Positions 17,829 through 26,409 are shown, counted from the first letter of the stretch. The stretch is 64,000 bases of DNA from Clostridium nigeriense (GCF_900086595.1 NZ_LT575472.1:653045-717044); one strand, 5' to 3'. Notes: generated by a model from the sequence alone, not told the origin. Program-made: numbers and translations.

Positions 17829-18671
17829 ATGGAAAAGATTTTTGTAATTGGTGCTGGTACTATGGGAGCTGGAATAGTTCAAGCATTCGCTCAAAAAGGA
17901 TATGAAGTTATAGTTAGAGATATAAAAGATGAGTTCGTTGAAAGAGGAATTAGTGGAATTAACAAGGGTTTAACTAAGTTAGTTGCTAAAGGAAAGATCA
18001 CTGAAGAGGATAAGGAAGCTATACTTTCAAGAATAACTGGAACAACTGATTTAGCTCTTGCTGAAGATTGTGATTTAGTAATTGAAGCAGCTGTAGAAAA
18101 TATGGAAATTAAGAAGAGTATATTTGCAGAATTAGATGGAATTTGTAAGGAATCTACTATTTTAGCTTCTAATACATCTTCTTTATCAATAACAGAAGTT
18201 GCATCTGCTACAAAGAGACCAGATAAGGTTATTGGAATGCACTTCTTCAACCCAGCTCCAGTAATGAAGCTTGTTGAAATTATAAGAGGCATGGCAACAT
18301 CTCAAGAAACTTTTGATGCTGTAAAAGAAGTTTCAGTTGCAATTGGAAAAGAGCCAGTAGAAGTTGCAGAAGCTCCAGGATTTGTAGTTAATAGAATACT
18401 TATTCCAATGATTAATGAAGCAACATTTATTCTTCAAGAAGGAATAGCATCAGTTGAAGATATAGATACTTCAATGAAATATGGAGCAAACCACCCAATG
18501 GGACCATTAGCTTTAGGAGATCTTATAGGTTTAGATGTTTGTCTAGCTATTATGGATGTTTTATATAATGAAACAGGTGATAGCAAGTATAGAGCAAGTA
18601 ACCTATTAAGAAAGTATGTTAGAGCTGGTTACCTTGGAAGAAAGACTGGAAGAGGTTTTTACACTTACTAA
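17829..18671 (+). CDS. hbd: 3-hydroxybutyryl-CoA dehydrogenase
   Basis: 280 residues from the ATG at 17829, seven bases after AGGAGGG; the TTG at 17823 is too close to that site. The NAD(P)-binding motif is [20 protein letters not shown]. Then come [10 protein letters not shown], the catalytic [13 protein letters not shown], and the C-terminal domain with [18 protein letters not shown]. It reduces acetoacetyl-CoA to 3-hydroxybutyryl-CoA, the step before Crt. No thiolase gene is in the window. Confidence 0.95.
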   Translation: MEKIFVIGAGTMGAGIVQAFAQKGYEVIVRDIKDEFVERGISGINKGLTKLVAKGKITEEDKEAILSRITGTTDLALAEDCDLVIEAAVENMEIKKSIFAELDGICKESTILASNTSSLSITEVASATKRPDKVIGMHFFNPAPVMKLVEIIRGMATSQETFDAVKEVSVAIGKEPVEVAEAPGFVVNRILIPMINEATFILQEGIASVEDIDTSMKYGANHPMGPLALGDLIGLDVCLAIMDVLYNETGDSKYRASNLLRKYVRAGYLGRKTGRGFYTY

Positions 18672-18692
18672 AATTAAAATATATATTACCAC

Positions 18693-18720
18693 AAAGGGGC
18701 TGTATTTCACAGCCCTTTTT
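18693..18720 (+). terminator. Terminator after hbd
   Basis: GGGCTGT pairs with ACAGCCC, with flanking A run and T run. Confidence 0.9.
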
Positions 18721-18806
18721 CATTTTATTATTTTCAGTGCTTTGATACAAATAACATCAAAATTTGTTAATTATTAATTGTTAATTGTTAACTATAATAT
18801 GTTTTA

Positions 18807-18815
18807 TGGTATAAT
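18807..18815 (+). promoter_or_regulatory. Extended -10 promoter of the glycosylase gene
   Basis: TGGTATAAT (extended -10) with only a poor -35, about 80 bases ahead of the start codon. Confidence 0.5.
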
Positions 18816-18894
18816 AATTCTTAGGTAATAAGGAATAGTTCGTTAAAGATTAGGGGATAAATAATATATTGATCAAAGCTTACGAGGTGAAGAA

Positions 18895-19836
18895 ATGGAT
18901 TTTAAAAATGTCAAATTTGAAGAAGATAAGGTTATTATAGAAGGAGTAAAAAACTTTAATATAAAGCAAATATTAGAGTGTGGACAATGCTTTAGATGGG
19001 ATAAGATAAGTGATACAAATTACATAGTAGTTGCTTATGGTAGAGTAATAGAAATACTTCAAAATAATGATGAAGTAATAATATATAATTCTAATGAAGA
19101 AGATTTTAATAATATTTGGTTAAGATATTTTGACTTAGAAAGAAATTATGATGAAATTAAAGAAGTATTAGCTAAAGATGAAATATTAAGAAAAAGTGTT
19201 GAATTTGGATACGGTATTAGAATATTAAATCAAGATCCATTTGAAATGCTAATAAGCTTTATAATATCTGCAAGAAATAGTATTCCTTCAATAAAGAAGA
19301 CTGTTAAAAAGATTTGTGAAGCTTTTGGACACAAAATAGAATATAAGGGTGAAGAATATTATACATTCCCAACTCCAAGAGATATTAAAGGTGCTACTTT
19401 AGAAGAAATACAAGCAACAGGAGCATCCTTTAGAAGTAAGTACATAGTTGATACTATAAATAAGGTTAATTTAGCATTAGAAGCTAAGGAGGATATGAAT
19501 AATAATCCAAGTAAATATGAAGAAAGACCGGAAATATTAGATTTCGATTTAGATTATATAAAGAGCTTAAATGATGATGAATGTCACATAGCTCTTCAAA
19601 AGTTTATGGGAGTAGGAGCAAAGGTTGCTGATTGTATAATGCTATTTTCAATGACAAAACATTCAGCCTTTCCAGTAGATGTATGGGTTAAAAGAGCTAT
19701 GATACATTTCTATGTAGCACCAGATTTATCATTAAATAAAATGAGAGTATTTGCAAGAGATAAGTTTGGAGCTTTATCTGGAATGGCTCAACAATATCTT
19801 TTCTATTATGCTAGAGAAAATAAGATAGAAGTTTAG
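18895..19836 (+). CDS. ogg: 8-oxoguanine DNA glycosylase, OGG1 type
   Basis: 313 residues, ATG after GAGGTGAAG. It has an OGG N-terminal domain (LECGQCFRWDKI), then a helix-hairpin-helix GPD region with KFMGVGAKVADCIMLFS, which holds the catalytic Lys, and PVDVWVKRAM with the catalytic Asp. This matches the OGG1 branch that excises 8-oxoguanine and cleaves the strand as a lyase. It is a single gene. The family is sure. Confidence 0.92.
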   Translation: MDFKNVKFEEDKVIIEGVKNFNIKQILECGQCFRWDKISDTNYIVVAYGRVIEILQNNDEVIIYNSNEEDFNNIWLRYFDLERNYDEIKEVLAKDEILRKSVEFGYGIRILNQDPFEMLISFIISARNSIPSIKKTVKKICEAFGHKIEYKGEEYYTFPTPRDIKGATLEEIQATGASFRSKYIVDTINKVNLALEAKEDMNNNPSKYEERPEILDFDLDYIKSLNDDECHIALQKFMGVGAKVADCIMLFSMTKHSAFPVDVWVKRAMIHFYVAPDLSLNKMRVFARDKFGALSGMAQQYLFYYARENKIEV

Positions 19837-19856
19837 AACTTTAGCAATATAATATA

Positions 19857-19885
19857 TTGGAAATTTATTAGAATAAATATATAAT
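19857..19885 (+). promoter_or_regulatory. Promoter of the sugar-kinase gene
   Basis: TTGGAA (19857-19862), 17 bases, TATAAT (19880-19885). It gives a leader of about 115 bases; CCTAC (19969-19973) can pair with GTAGG of the ribosome site. Confidence 0.65.
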
Positions 19886-20007
19886 TATATTAGGGGATTT
19901 TACAGTAAAATACATATAGTAATTGTGGTTTAAACAAAGCAATAAATGTACAACAACATCAGATACATCCTACTATAAACATGTAAAAGTATGTAGGGGG
20001 AAAGAAA

Positions 20008-20961
20008 ATGTATTATTTAGGAATTGATGGAGGCGGAACTAAAACAAAATATTTATTAGTTGATGACAGCTTGAAAAAAGTTGCAGAAGTTGAGGGATCA
20101 ACTATTCATATTCATCAAGTTGGAGTAGAAGGAATTAAGGCTCAATTAACAGAAAATATTGCTAAAATATGTGAAGAAGCTAAGATATCAGTAAAGGACA
20201 TAGCTTATGCTTTTGCAGGAGTTCCTGGATATGGAGAAAGCTTAGATGATATGGAAAAGATAGATAAAGCAATTAAAGAAGTTATGGAATTTCCATATTC
20301 AATAGATAATGATGCTGTTAATGGTTGGGCTGGTGGTACAGCTTGCAAACCAGGTGTTAATATTGTGGCAGGTACAGGAAGTATAGCTTATGGAAGAAAC
20401 GCAGAAGGTAAATTAGCAAGATGTGGAGGCTTTGGACCAGGAATAGGTGACGATGGAAGTGCTTATTGGATAGCTCTTAAGACTATAAATGAATATACTA
20501 AGCAAAAAGACGGAAGAAAAGAAAAAACAGTTTTAGTAGATATACTAGAGAAGGAATATGGAATTACTTATAGGTATGAAATAGTTGAAATAGTATTTAA
20601 TAAATTAAAGTTTAATAGAACAGAAATAGCTAAGTTTTCTACTATATGTTATTTAGCTGCAGAAGCAGGGTGTCCAGCTTGTAAGGGAATATTTAGAGAA
20701 GTTGCAAAGTCCATATTTGAACATATAAATGCTATATCAAAAGAACTAAACTTTAATGATGAATTTGTAGTTTCATATACTGGTGGTGTATTTAAAGCAG
20801 GAAAACATGTATTAGAACCATTAAAAGAAATGATAAAGGAATCAGGACTAAAATGTTATCTACAAGAACCAGCCTTAGATCCATGGAATGGTTCAGTATT
20901 ACTTGCTTATACATTAGCAGGAAATGAAGTACCTGATAATGCAAAAGATATTTTAAAATAA
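20008..20961 (+). CDS. BadF/BadG-family ATPase, N-acetylglucosamine kinase-like
   Basis: 317 residues, ATG after GTAGGGGG. The actin-like ATPase fold begins YYLGIDGGGTKTKYLLVDD (phosphate 1 loop). Then come NDAVNGWAGG, VAGTGSIAYGRN, and GGFGPGIGDDGSAYWI, as in N-acetylglucosamine kinases of the BadF/BadG/BcrA/BcrD family. It probably phosphorylates an N-acetylhexosamine in the cytoplasm. The amino-sugar regulon beginning 700 bases downstream supports this, but it has its own promoter and terminator. Exact substrate is not shown by sequence. Confidence 0.75.
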   Translation: MYYLGIDGGGTKTKYLLVDDSLKKVAEVEGSTIHIHQVGVEGIKAQLTENIAKICEEAKISVKDIAYAFAGVPGYGESLDDMEKIDKAIKEVMEFPYSIDNDAVNGWAGGTACKPGVNIVAGTGSIAYGRNAEGKLARCGGFGPGIGDDGSAYWIALKTINEYTKQKDGRKEKTVLVDILEKEYGITYRYEIVEIVFNKLKFNRTEIAKFSTICYLAAEAGCPACKGIFREVAKSIFEHINAISKELNFNDEFVVSYTGGVFKAGKHVLEPLKEMIKESGLKCYLQEPALDPWNGSVLLAYTLAGNEVPDNAKDILK

Positions 20962-20990
20962 TAAAAATTATAAATCATACATTTTACATT

Positions 20991-21018
20991 AAGGGGCTGT
21001 TATTAGCAGCTCCTTTTT
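20991..21018 (+). terminator. Terminator after kinase gene
   Basis: GGGGCTG pairs with CAGCTCC (one G-T pair), with a T run. Confidence 0.75.
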
Positions 21019-21042
21019 ATTCTTTTAATATATTTACAGTAA

Positions 21043-21051
21043 TGGTATAAT
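21043..21051 (+). promoter_or_regulatory. Extended -10 promoter
   Basis: TGGTATAAT, 27 bases before the start of the unknown membrane protein; the -35 is poor. Confidence 0.5.
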
Positions 21052-21077
21052 ATACAAGAGGGGGCAGAGGAAAAAAG

Positions 21078-21626
21078 ATGAAATATCTAATTAATGTACT
21101 AGTTTTATTAATCCTAATTTTTATATCATTACTAGTAATTACATATCAAATTACTAACGAAAAAATAAGTAAAAAAATAAAAATTGTAGCTGTAAATATG
21201 ATATATATGATGCCAGTAATATCATTAATAGGTGGGATTTTATTTCTTCTTTTTGAGATTGCACTTAGTGTTATAAAATTTAATGAATATTACTATTTAG
21301 ATGTCTTTATAGTAGCTATTTATGGAATTTTTATAATATTTTTAGGGGATTATATAAGTAAAATTATTCTTAGACAAATAAGCGCTAGTATTTTCTCTAG
21401 AAAATATGGAGGAGAAAAATTAACTCATAAAGAAATGAGAGAAATATATAGGAAGAATCAAGATAGTCTAATTTTATGGAATTATATTTTAATTTTCATT
21501 ATATGTGGAATTTTATATAGCGTGGTAGCTGAGATTATATTACTTGAAACTAATTTATTAATTATAATTATATTCTCCTTAATTACCACGATATCATATT
21601 GGATTTTATTTAGAAAAATTATTTAA
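21078..21626 (+). CDS. Integral membrane protein of unknown function
   Basis: 182 residues, ATG after GGGGGCAGAGG. Five hydrophobic segments are visible at about residues 5-26, 38-66, 74-97, 131-155 and 159-178. A basic stretch with KLTHKEMREIYRKNQD lies between segments 3 and 4. No motif I recognise. It is a single gene, convergent with the PTS genes across a shared terminator. Function unknown. Confidence 0.7.
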   Translation: MKYLINVLVLLILIFISLLVITYQITNEKISKKIKIVAVNMIYMMPVISLIGGILFLLFEIALSVIKFNEYYYLDVFIVAIYGIFIIFLGDYISKIILRQISASIFSRKYGGEKLTHKEMREIYRKNQDSLILWNYILIFIICGILYSVVAEIILLETNLLIIIIFSLITTISYWILFRKII

Positions 21627-21627
21627 T

Positions 21628-21673
21628 AAAAAATTAATCCCAGTAAAGCCTATTGCTTTACTGGGATATTTTT
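21628..21673. terminator. Bidirectional terminator between convergent genes
   Basis: 13-bp perfect stem ATCCCAGTAAAGC/GCTTTACTGGGAT (21637-21667) with A run before and T run after. Confidence 0.9.
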
Positions 21674-21678
21674 ATAAA

Positions 21679-22506
21679 TTATGCAGCAAATATATTAAAG
21701 AATCCACCAACAATACCAATTACAAGTAATAATCCGATACATTGAACAGGAGTCCATTTTCTCTTCTTAATTAAGTAGAATAACATTAATGTTAATAGAA
21801 GAGGAATCATTCCAGGAAGAACACCATCTAATATATTTTGTATATTAATTGGAGTTTCACCATTTGGTATTTCAATAGCTAATTTTGTAGCACCATAGTT
21901 TGAAGTAAGTGCTCCAACTATAAATACTCCTAGCATAGAAGCTGAACGTGTAAATTCTTTAGCATTTTTAGTTAAGATATCAATAGCTTTTGAACCTAAG
22001 TTATATGACCAGTGCATTAACCAGTATCTTATTAAGAACTGAACAGCATTGAATATCAACAAGAATAATATTGGTCCTGCTAAAGAGCCTTCGATAGCCA
22101 TATTAGCAGTAATACCAGCAGTAATTGGAACTAAAGTAAACCAGAAAATAGCATCTCCAATTCCACCTAAAGGTCCCATAGCAGCAACACGGACAGCTCT
22201 AATAGTGTTAGTGTCAGCTTTTTGTTGTTCTAATGATAATATTATACCCATAACAAAAGTTACAAGGAATGGGTGAGTATTAAAGAATTCTAGATTGTGC
22301 TTCATAGACTTTGAAAGGTCATCTTTATCAGTATGAATTTTTTCAAGTCCAGGTAATATTCCATATAACCATCCAGCAGCTTGCATTCTTTCATAGTTAA
22401 ATGAAGCTTGTAAGAATAATGAACGCCAAACCATTTTATTTAAAGTCTTTTTGTCAAGTTGTTTGGCAGGAGTTAAATCATTATATAATGTTGTATTAGA
22501 TTCCAT
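21679..22506 (-). CDS. agaD: PTS system EIID component, mannose/N-acetylgalactosamine family
   Basis: 275 residues from the ATG at 22506, nine bases after GGAGGAG; an ATG at 22515 is too close to it. Mannose-class EIID features are WRSLFLQASFNYERMQAAGW, HLEFFNTHPF-like NLEFFNTHPFL, and AAMGPLGGIGDAIFW. A C-terminal membrane region follows. It forms the membrane channel with EIIC. It overlaps the end of the EIIC gene. It is the last of EIIB-EIIC-EIID on the minus strand. GalNAc as substrate is inferred from the nearby aga-type enzymes. Confidence 0.88.
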   Translation of the reverse strand: MESNTTLYNDLTPAKQLDKKTLNKMVWRSLFLQASFNYERMQAAGWLYGILPGLEKIHTDKDDLSKSMKHNLEFFNTHPFLVTFVMGIILSLEQQKADTNTIRAVRVAAMGPLGGIGDAIFWFTLVPITAGITANMAIEGSLAGPILFLLIFNAVQFLIRYWLMHWSYNLGSKAIDILTKNAKEFTRSASMLGVFIVGALTSNYGATKLAIEIPNGETPINIQNILDGVLPGMIPLLLTLMLFYLIKKRKWTPVQCIGLLLVIGIVGGFFNIFAA

Positions 22507-23308
22507 CTTCTTCATCTCCTCCTACTCCTATATATGCCCCAGCAGATTTCATTTTAACGTTAGTTTGGAAGTCGTAAATGCATACTGCAATTCCAATAAG
22601 TGCAATTAATAATAATGCTGAGCTAGCTAAACCTTCTATCTTTCCGATAATAGTTGCAAGTGCAAAACCTGCAAAATAAATTCCCCATAAGTCCTTTGAT
22701 AACATAATACGTAATAAAATTGCAAATCCAACATAACGCATCATTTTTCCTGCTGCGCTAAGTCCGTTCATAAACCAAGCATATTGTGTTGATAGAGCAG
22801 ATAATTTATCACCAGCAGCACTACCACCTATTAAACCAATAACAACTACAATTGCAAATAATAACCCTAAAGCAGCCATTGCTCCATAGTTAAGTTTTTC
22901 AATACCCTTTACATCTGCTTTCTCAGCATATTTATCAGCTTTTGACATTAATGGTGCCATAATTGTAAATAAGAAAGTAACAAAATATTGTCCAAGTAGT
23001 GCGAATGGAACAGCTAGTCCAACTGCTGCACCAGCATCTAATTTTGAAGAAACAGCAAAAACTACTGCCATTATACCTCCGATAACAGCATTTGGAGGTT
23101 GAGCTCCACCTACAGGCATGTTACCGATTGTCATTAATTGATAAGTACCACCTACAATAAGTCCAGTTTGTAAATCTCCAAGAATTGCACCAATGACAGC
23201 TCCGGATACGATTGGTTGATATAATGACTCTAAGAAACTAAATTGGTCAATAGCTGCAATAAATGCAAATACTGCAACCAATAGAATTTGAATAATGTTA
23301 AAATCCAT
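22496..23308 (-). CDS. agaC: PTS system EIIC component, mannose/N-acetylgalactosamine family
   Basis: 270 residues, ATG after GGGAGG. It is a polytopic membrane protein with the mannose-class EIIC signature PIVSGAVIGAILGDLQTGLIVGG and QLMTIGNMPVGGAQPPNAVIGG. It carries the sugar-binding path across the membrane with EIID. It lies 26 bases after the EIIB gene. It is called by the aga name on context; sorbose/mannose-type relatives look alike. Confidence 0.88.
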   Translation of the reverse strand: MDFNIIQILLVAVFAFIAAIDQFSFLESLYQPIVSGAVIGAILGDLQTGLIVGGTYQLMTIGNMPVGGAQPPNAVIGGIMAVVFAVSSKLDAGAAVGLAVPFALLGQYFVTFLFTIMAPLMSKADKYAEKADVKGIEKLNYGAMAALGLLFAIVVVIGLIGGSAAGDKLSALSTQYAWFMNGLSAAGKMMRYVGFAILLRIMLSKDLWGIYFAGFALATIIGKIEGLASSALLLIALIGIAVCIYDFQTNVKMKSAGAYIGVGGDEEDGI

Positions 23309-23334
23309 TTGGCATAACCTCCCATATTATTTAA

Positions 23335-23811
23335 TTATTTAAAGAGTTTATCAAGATTTTCAGAACTTTCAGTAGGAACTCTTCTTATTTCAAGTTCTAC
23401 TCCTAATTCTTTTAATTTTTTGAATGCTTCTACATCTTTATCATCCACTGCAACTGAGCCGACAACTTGTCTTTTCCCTTCGGCCATATGCATATTTCCG
23501 ATGTTAACCTTTTTTATTGGAACGCCACCTTCTACAAGTTTTAATACATCTGAAGGAGTTTCACAAACTATAAATATAAGTTGTTTAGCATTAGCTTTAT
23601 GAATAGTAGATATAGTTTTTTCTAATGTCCAATAACGAGTTGAAGCATAAGATGGTGCACACATATCCATTAGACCTTGTCTAAGCTTGTCCCCAGCAAC
23701 AACATCATTTGCAACTAGGATTAAGTTTGCTCCAATAGAACCACACCATTGAGTTGCAACTTGTCCATGAATTAATCTGTTATCTATTCTTGTCAATACA
23801 ATATTTGGCAT
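23335..23811 (-). CDS. agaV: PTS system EIIB component, mannose/N-acetylgalactosamine family
   Basis: 158 residues, ATG after AGGAGGTGAT. The phosphorylated His lies in TRIDNRLIHGQVATQW (His15), the signature of mannose-class EIIB. It takes phosphate from EIIA (encoded at 25810-26241) and gives it to the sugar passing through EIIC/EIID. It is first in its operon. The minus-strand -10 TATAAT (complement of 23863-23868) has a weak -35, which fits activation by the neighbouring AraC regulator; a cre-like site lies further upstream. Confidence 0.9.
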   Translation of the reverse strand: MPNIVLTRIDNRLIHGQVATQWCGSIGANLILVANDVVAGDKLRQGLMDMCAPSYASTRYWTLEKTISTIHKANAKQLIFIVCETPSDVLKLVEGGVPIKKVNIGNMHMAEGKRQVVGSVAVDDKDVEAFKKLKELGVELEIRRVPTESSENLDKLFK

Positions 23812-23921
23812 ATTATCACCTCCTTTTGTGTGAAAAAGAAATTATTTCCACTAGATGATAAAATTATATACTTAATATGAATAATAATCTTTATACTTTT
23901 TAGTGTTTATTTTGATTTTTT

Positions 23922-23935
23922 TAACAACGTTTACA
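23922..23935 (-). promoter_or_regulatory. cre-like CcpA site between PTS operon and AraC gene
   Basis: Minus strand TGTAAACGTTGTTA differs at one fixed base from cre (TGWAANCGNTNWCA). It lies in the 303-base divergent gap 23812-24114, about 65 bases before the likely PTS transcription start. The rest of the gap holds the two promoters only. Confidence 0.5.
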
Positions 23936-23957
23936 AAATGAGGGTGGTTTTATTGTT

Positions 23958-23986
23958 TTGAAAAAAATTGGTTTTAGTAGTATTAT
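23958..23986 (+). promoter_or_regulatory. Promoter of the AraC-family gene
   Basis: TTGAAA (23958-23963), 17 bases, TATTAT (23981-23986). Confidence 0.6.
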
Positions 23987-24114
23987 ATAGTATATAGATA
24001 AGTTCAAATTTAATAGTTATTAAAATACTATAATTTAGAATTTATTGAATATAATTTAGGTAAAGAAAATATTTTATTTAAATTATATATGAATTTATAT
24101 TGAGGTGATTTATT

Positions 24115-25284
24115 ATGTATGATAAAACAACTAGTGCTCAATTTATGAAATATGGTTCTATTTATGATGAAGCTAAGGACATAGTTAAAGAGAATTTAAT
24201 AATAAATCAAATAGTAACTAGCGACAAAGTTATATCTAGTTTATATAAATTTACAGAAACAACATATATAGAAATTGTTGAAGGAATGGCATCTATATTA
24301 ATAAGTGATTCAATTAATGGTGATTTTAAGCTTTTTGCAGTTCATAGAAAATTAGAAATTAAGCCTAATATGTACTTCAATATTGTTTCAATGACAGAAA
24401 AAACTACTTTTAAGTTAATAATACCAGAACAATATAACCTTAAACTTGAATTTTTAAATCCACCTTATGTATATAGTAGAATATTGCCAACAATAAACAT
24501 TCCTGAAATTATGGCATACTATTATACAATAAAAAGTCCAAATTATAAATTCAAAGGAGAAAGACATAATTTGTACGAGCTTACCTTTGTTGATAATGGG
24601 ACTTTAAACACATCAATTGACGGCGTTGAATATATATTAAATTCATCTGATTTAATTATATATGGAAAAAATCAATTCCATACACAATCCGTAAATAATG
24701 ATTCAAGTTGTTCATACTTAACAATTATGTTTGATATGGAATGCGATGATGATAGTTTAATATGTAATAGGGTATTTCATTGTAGAAATGAATTATATAA
24801 TGCTGTAAGAACTTTTGCTAAAAATATATCGAGTACAATACCATATTCAGAAAATCTTATTTGGAGTAATTTCCATGAGGTTATAATTAGGCTATTTCAA
24901 TATGATTATTTAGGAATTGATTACAGTAAGGTACCTAAAGAGTCACACCAGCATTTCCAAGATGAATTATTAGAAGGAATATTAGAGTACATTGATAAGA
25001 AAATTTCATCTCCAATTAGTATAGGTGAGCTTTGTAGTAAATTTTCAATTTCAAGATCATCACTACAAACATTGTTTAAAAATAATTTAAACACATCACC
25101 AAAGAAATATATTAATGATTTGAAATTAGCTAAGAGTAAACAAATGATTAAGGAAAATAAGTACACTATTACGGAAATAGCCTTTATGTTAGGTTTTAAT
25201 TCAATACATTATTTTTCAAGGGCCTTCACTCAACATTATGAGATAAGTCCTAGTGAATATGCACAAACCATATTTAAAAATTAA
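24115..25284 (+). CDS. AraC-family transcriptional regulator
   Basis: 389 residues, ATG after GAGGTGATTT. Three parts can be seen: an N-terminal cupin-like region (1-125) resembling DUF4867/ureidoglycolate lyase-type proteins, an AraC ligand-binding cupin (about 140-220), and a C-terminal pair of helix-turn-helix units (about 285-388) with ISIGELCSKFSISRSSLQTLF and YTITEIAFMLGFNSIHYFSRAFTQHY. It is divergent from the PTS EIIB gene and lies between the two halves of the amino-sugar regulon, so it probably activates it in response to a sugar phosphate. Having two cupin regions is unusual for AraC proteins. Confidence 0.85.
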   Translation: MYDKTTSAQFMKYGSIYDEAKDIVKENLIINQIVTSDKVISSLYKFTETTYIEIVEGMASILISDSINGDFKLFAVHRKLEIKPNMYFNIVSMTEKTTFKLIIPEQYNLKLEFLNPPYVYSRILPTINIPEIMAYYYTIKSPNYKFKGERHNLYELTFVDNGTLNTSIDGVEYILNSSDLIIYGKNQFHTQSVNNDSSCSYLTIMFDMECDDDSLICNRVFHCRNELYNAVRTFAKNISSTIPYSENLIWSNFHEVIIRLFQYDYLGIDYSKVPKESHQHFQDELLEGILEYIDKKISSPISIGELCSKFSISRSSLQTLFKNNLNTSPKKYINDLKLAKSKQMIKENKYTITEIAFMLGFNSIHYFSRAFTQHYEISPSEYAQTIFKN

Positions 25285-25382
25285 GAGATAAACATTATAT
25301 TCCTTGTTCCGTCGCATGCGCTCCAAGTCACCGTAATACAATGTTTATCTCTTTGCAAACGGAAGGAAGGAAATTATAAAAA
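25284..25382 (+). repeat. Hairpin repeat family A, copy 2
   Basis: A perfect 13-bp stem AGAGATAAACATT/AATGTTTATCTCT (25284-25296, 25340-25352) overlaps the stop codon of the AraC gene. The loop holds GTTCCGTCGC and CGCTCCAAGTCACC, shared with the copy at 52316-52399. The tail ending GGAAATTATAAAAA (25369-25382) is shared with the copy at 2862-2957. Confidence 0.65.
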
Positions 25383-25452
25383 CTCTCTCTTACACTATGA
25401 AATTTACTATTCTCATAAAACTATCTATATATTTGACTTTATTATAATTTCC
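25369..25452. repeat. 84-base unit with terminal inverted repeats
   Basis: GGAAATTATAA (25369-25379) is repeated inverted as TTATAATTTCC (25442-25452). The inside is AT-rich with no open frame. It follows repeat A copy 2 directly. Confidence 0.4.
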
Positions 25453-25461
25453 TAAAAAAAT

Positions 25462-25491
25462 AAAAAAAGGGCTGATAAAACAGCCCTTTAA
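25462..25491 (-). terminator. Terminator of the EIIA-yajC operon
   Basis: Minus strand AAAGGGCTG/CAGCCCTTT stem with a T run (complement of A at 25462-25468). Confidence 0.85.
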
Positions 25492-25528
25492 TTTGGTTAT
25501 CCTTTATTTTTTTCATAAGTAAGGATTT

Positions 25529-25807
25529 TTATCCTATACTTTGAATAGCATATCTAGATACAGTTATTACTGTATTTTTAGCAATTTCAATTTCTACAGT
25601 TTCTTTTCCAGCAGATACTACCTTACCGTAAATTCCTCCACAGAACATAACCTTCATTCCAGACTTTAATTCCAGATGAACATCCTTAAGCTCAGAGGTT
25701 CTTTTTTTAATATTTTTAGCTGATATAAAAAGTAATATTAAAGCAGCTATACCTACTAATATCCCAACAGTAATGCATGTCCATAAAACAACTTCCCAAT
25801 TTATCAT
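25529..25807 (-). CDS. yajC: YajC-like protein in PTS operon
   Basis: 92 residues. One N-terminal membrane helix (about residues 6-28) is followed by the YajC core ELKSGMKVMFCGGIYGKVVSAGKETVEIEIAKNTVITVSRYAI. YajC is an accessory subunit of the Sec translocon. It starts two bases after the EIIA gene and so is part of the sugar operon, as in streptococcal hyaluronate/GalNAc PTS operons that also carry a yajC-like gene. A dedicated role in PTS membrane assembly is only a guess. The usual yajC gene near tgt and queA is not in this window. Confidence 0.8.
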   Translation of the reverse strand: MINWEVVLWTCITVGILVGIAALILLFISAKNIKKRTSELKDVHLELKSGMKVMFCGGIYGKVVSAGKETVEIEIAKNTVITVSRYAIQSIG

Positions 25808-25809
25808 AA

Positions 25810-26241
25810 TTAAATACCGTCCTCAACTTCAATTTCTTCATGAACTAAAAAATCAAACTTTACAATTCCGTTTTTGCCTATTTCAATTGATGATTCAGTT
25901 AAAGAATTTAAATCATTTGAAAAATCTTTACTCATAGAAATTTCAAGGATCATAGGCAAGTTTGTGCCAGAAACTACTTCCATTGGCTTTTCTATTTCAG
26001 TTTTAATTTCAACTAAGGTTTTAAAAGGTGATCCTCCTGCTAAATCGCTAAGTGCTAGGATGCTATCACAGTTATCTAAATTTTCTAATGAATTATAATA
26101 TTTCTTTCTTAAGTCTTCTATAGAATCTGTTTCTTCAAAGTCAACATATTCTATATTATTAGATTCGCCTACAATTAGTTTTAAAGATGTGTGTAGTCCA
26201 GAAGCAAAGTTACCATGTCCACTAATTATTAATCCTATCAT
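25810..26241 (-). CDS. agaF: PTS system EIIA component, mannose family
   Basis: 143 residues from the ATG at 26241; GGGAG lies nine bases before, and an ATG at 26256 overlaps that site. The N-terminal LIISGHGNFASGL holds the phosphorylated His, and LSDLAGGSPF is typical of mannose-class EIIA. It passes phosphate from HPr to EIIB (23335-23811). It is set apart from EIIB-C-D by the AraC gene and is divergent from nagA. Confidence 0.88.
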   Translation of the reverse strand: MIGLIISGHGNFASGLHTSLKLIVGESNNIEYVDFEETDSIEDLRKKYYNSLENLDNCDSILALSDLAGGSPFKTLVEIKTEIEKPMEVVSGTNLPMILEISMSKDFSNDLNSLTESSIEIGKNGIVKFDFLVHEEIEVEDGI

Positions 26242-26409
26242 TTTATCATCTCCCAAAATAGATTATACAATATTTGATAATTATAATTATAATACCCAGT
26301 AATTTAAATTCAATAATGGTGGTGAAATATATAATATATAGATTAAAAAGTGCAAATATTAGATAAGGGAACTTGTGTATAATTATAGATAAATTGAAGG
26401 GGGGATAGT

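Noticed and set aside
17891..18292. 133-codon open frame on the minus strand across hbd
   Set aside because: Antisense shadow of hbd; no ribosome site.
18766..18795. Second Rex operator before the OGG-type glycosylase gene
   Set aside because: TTGTTAATTGTTAAC has wrong spacing (three bases) and lies in a run of TTAATTGTTAATT repeats.
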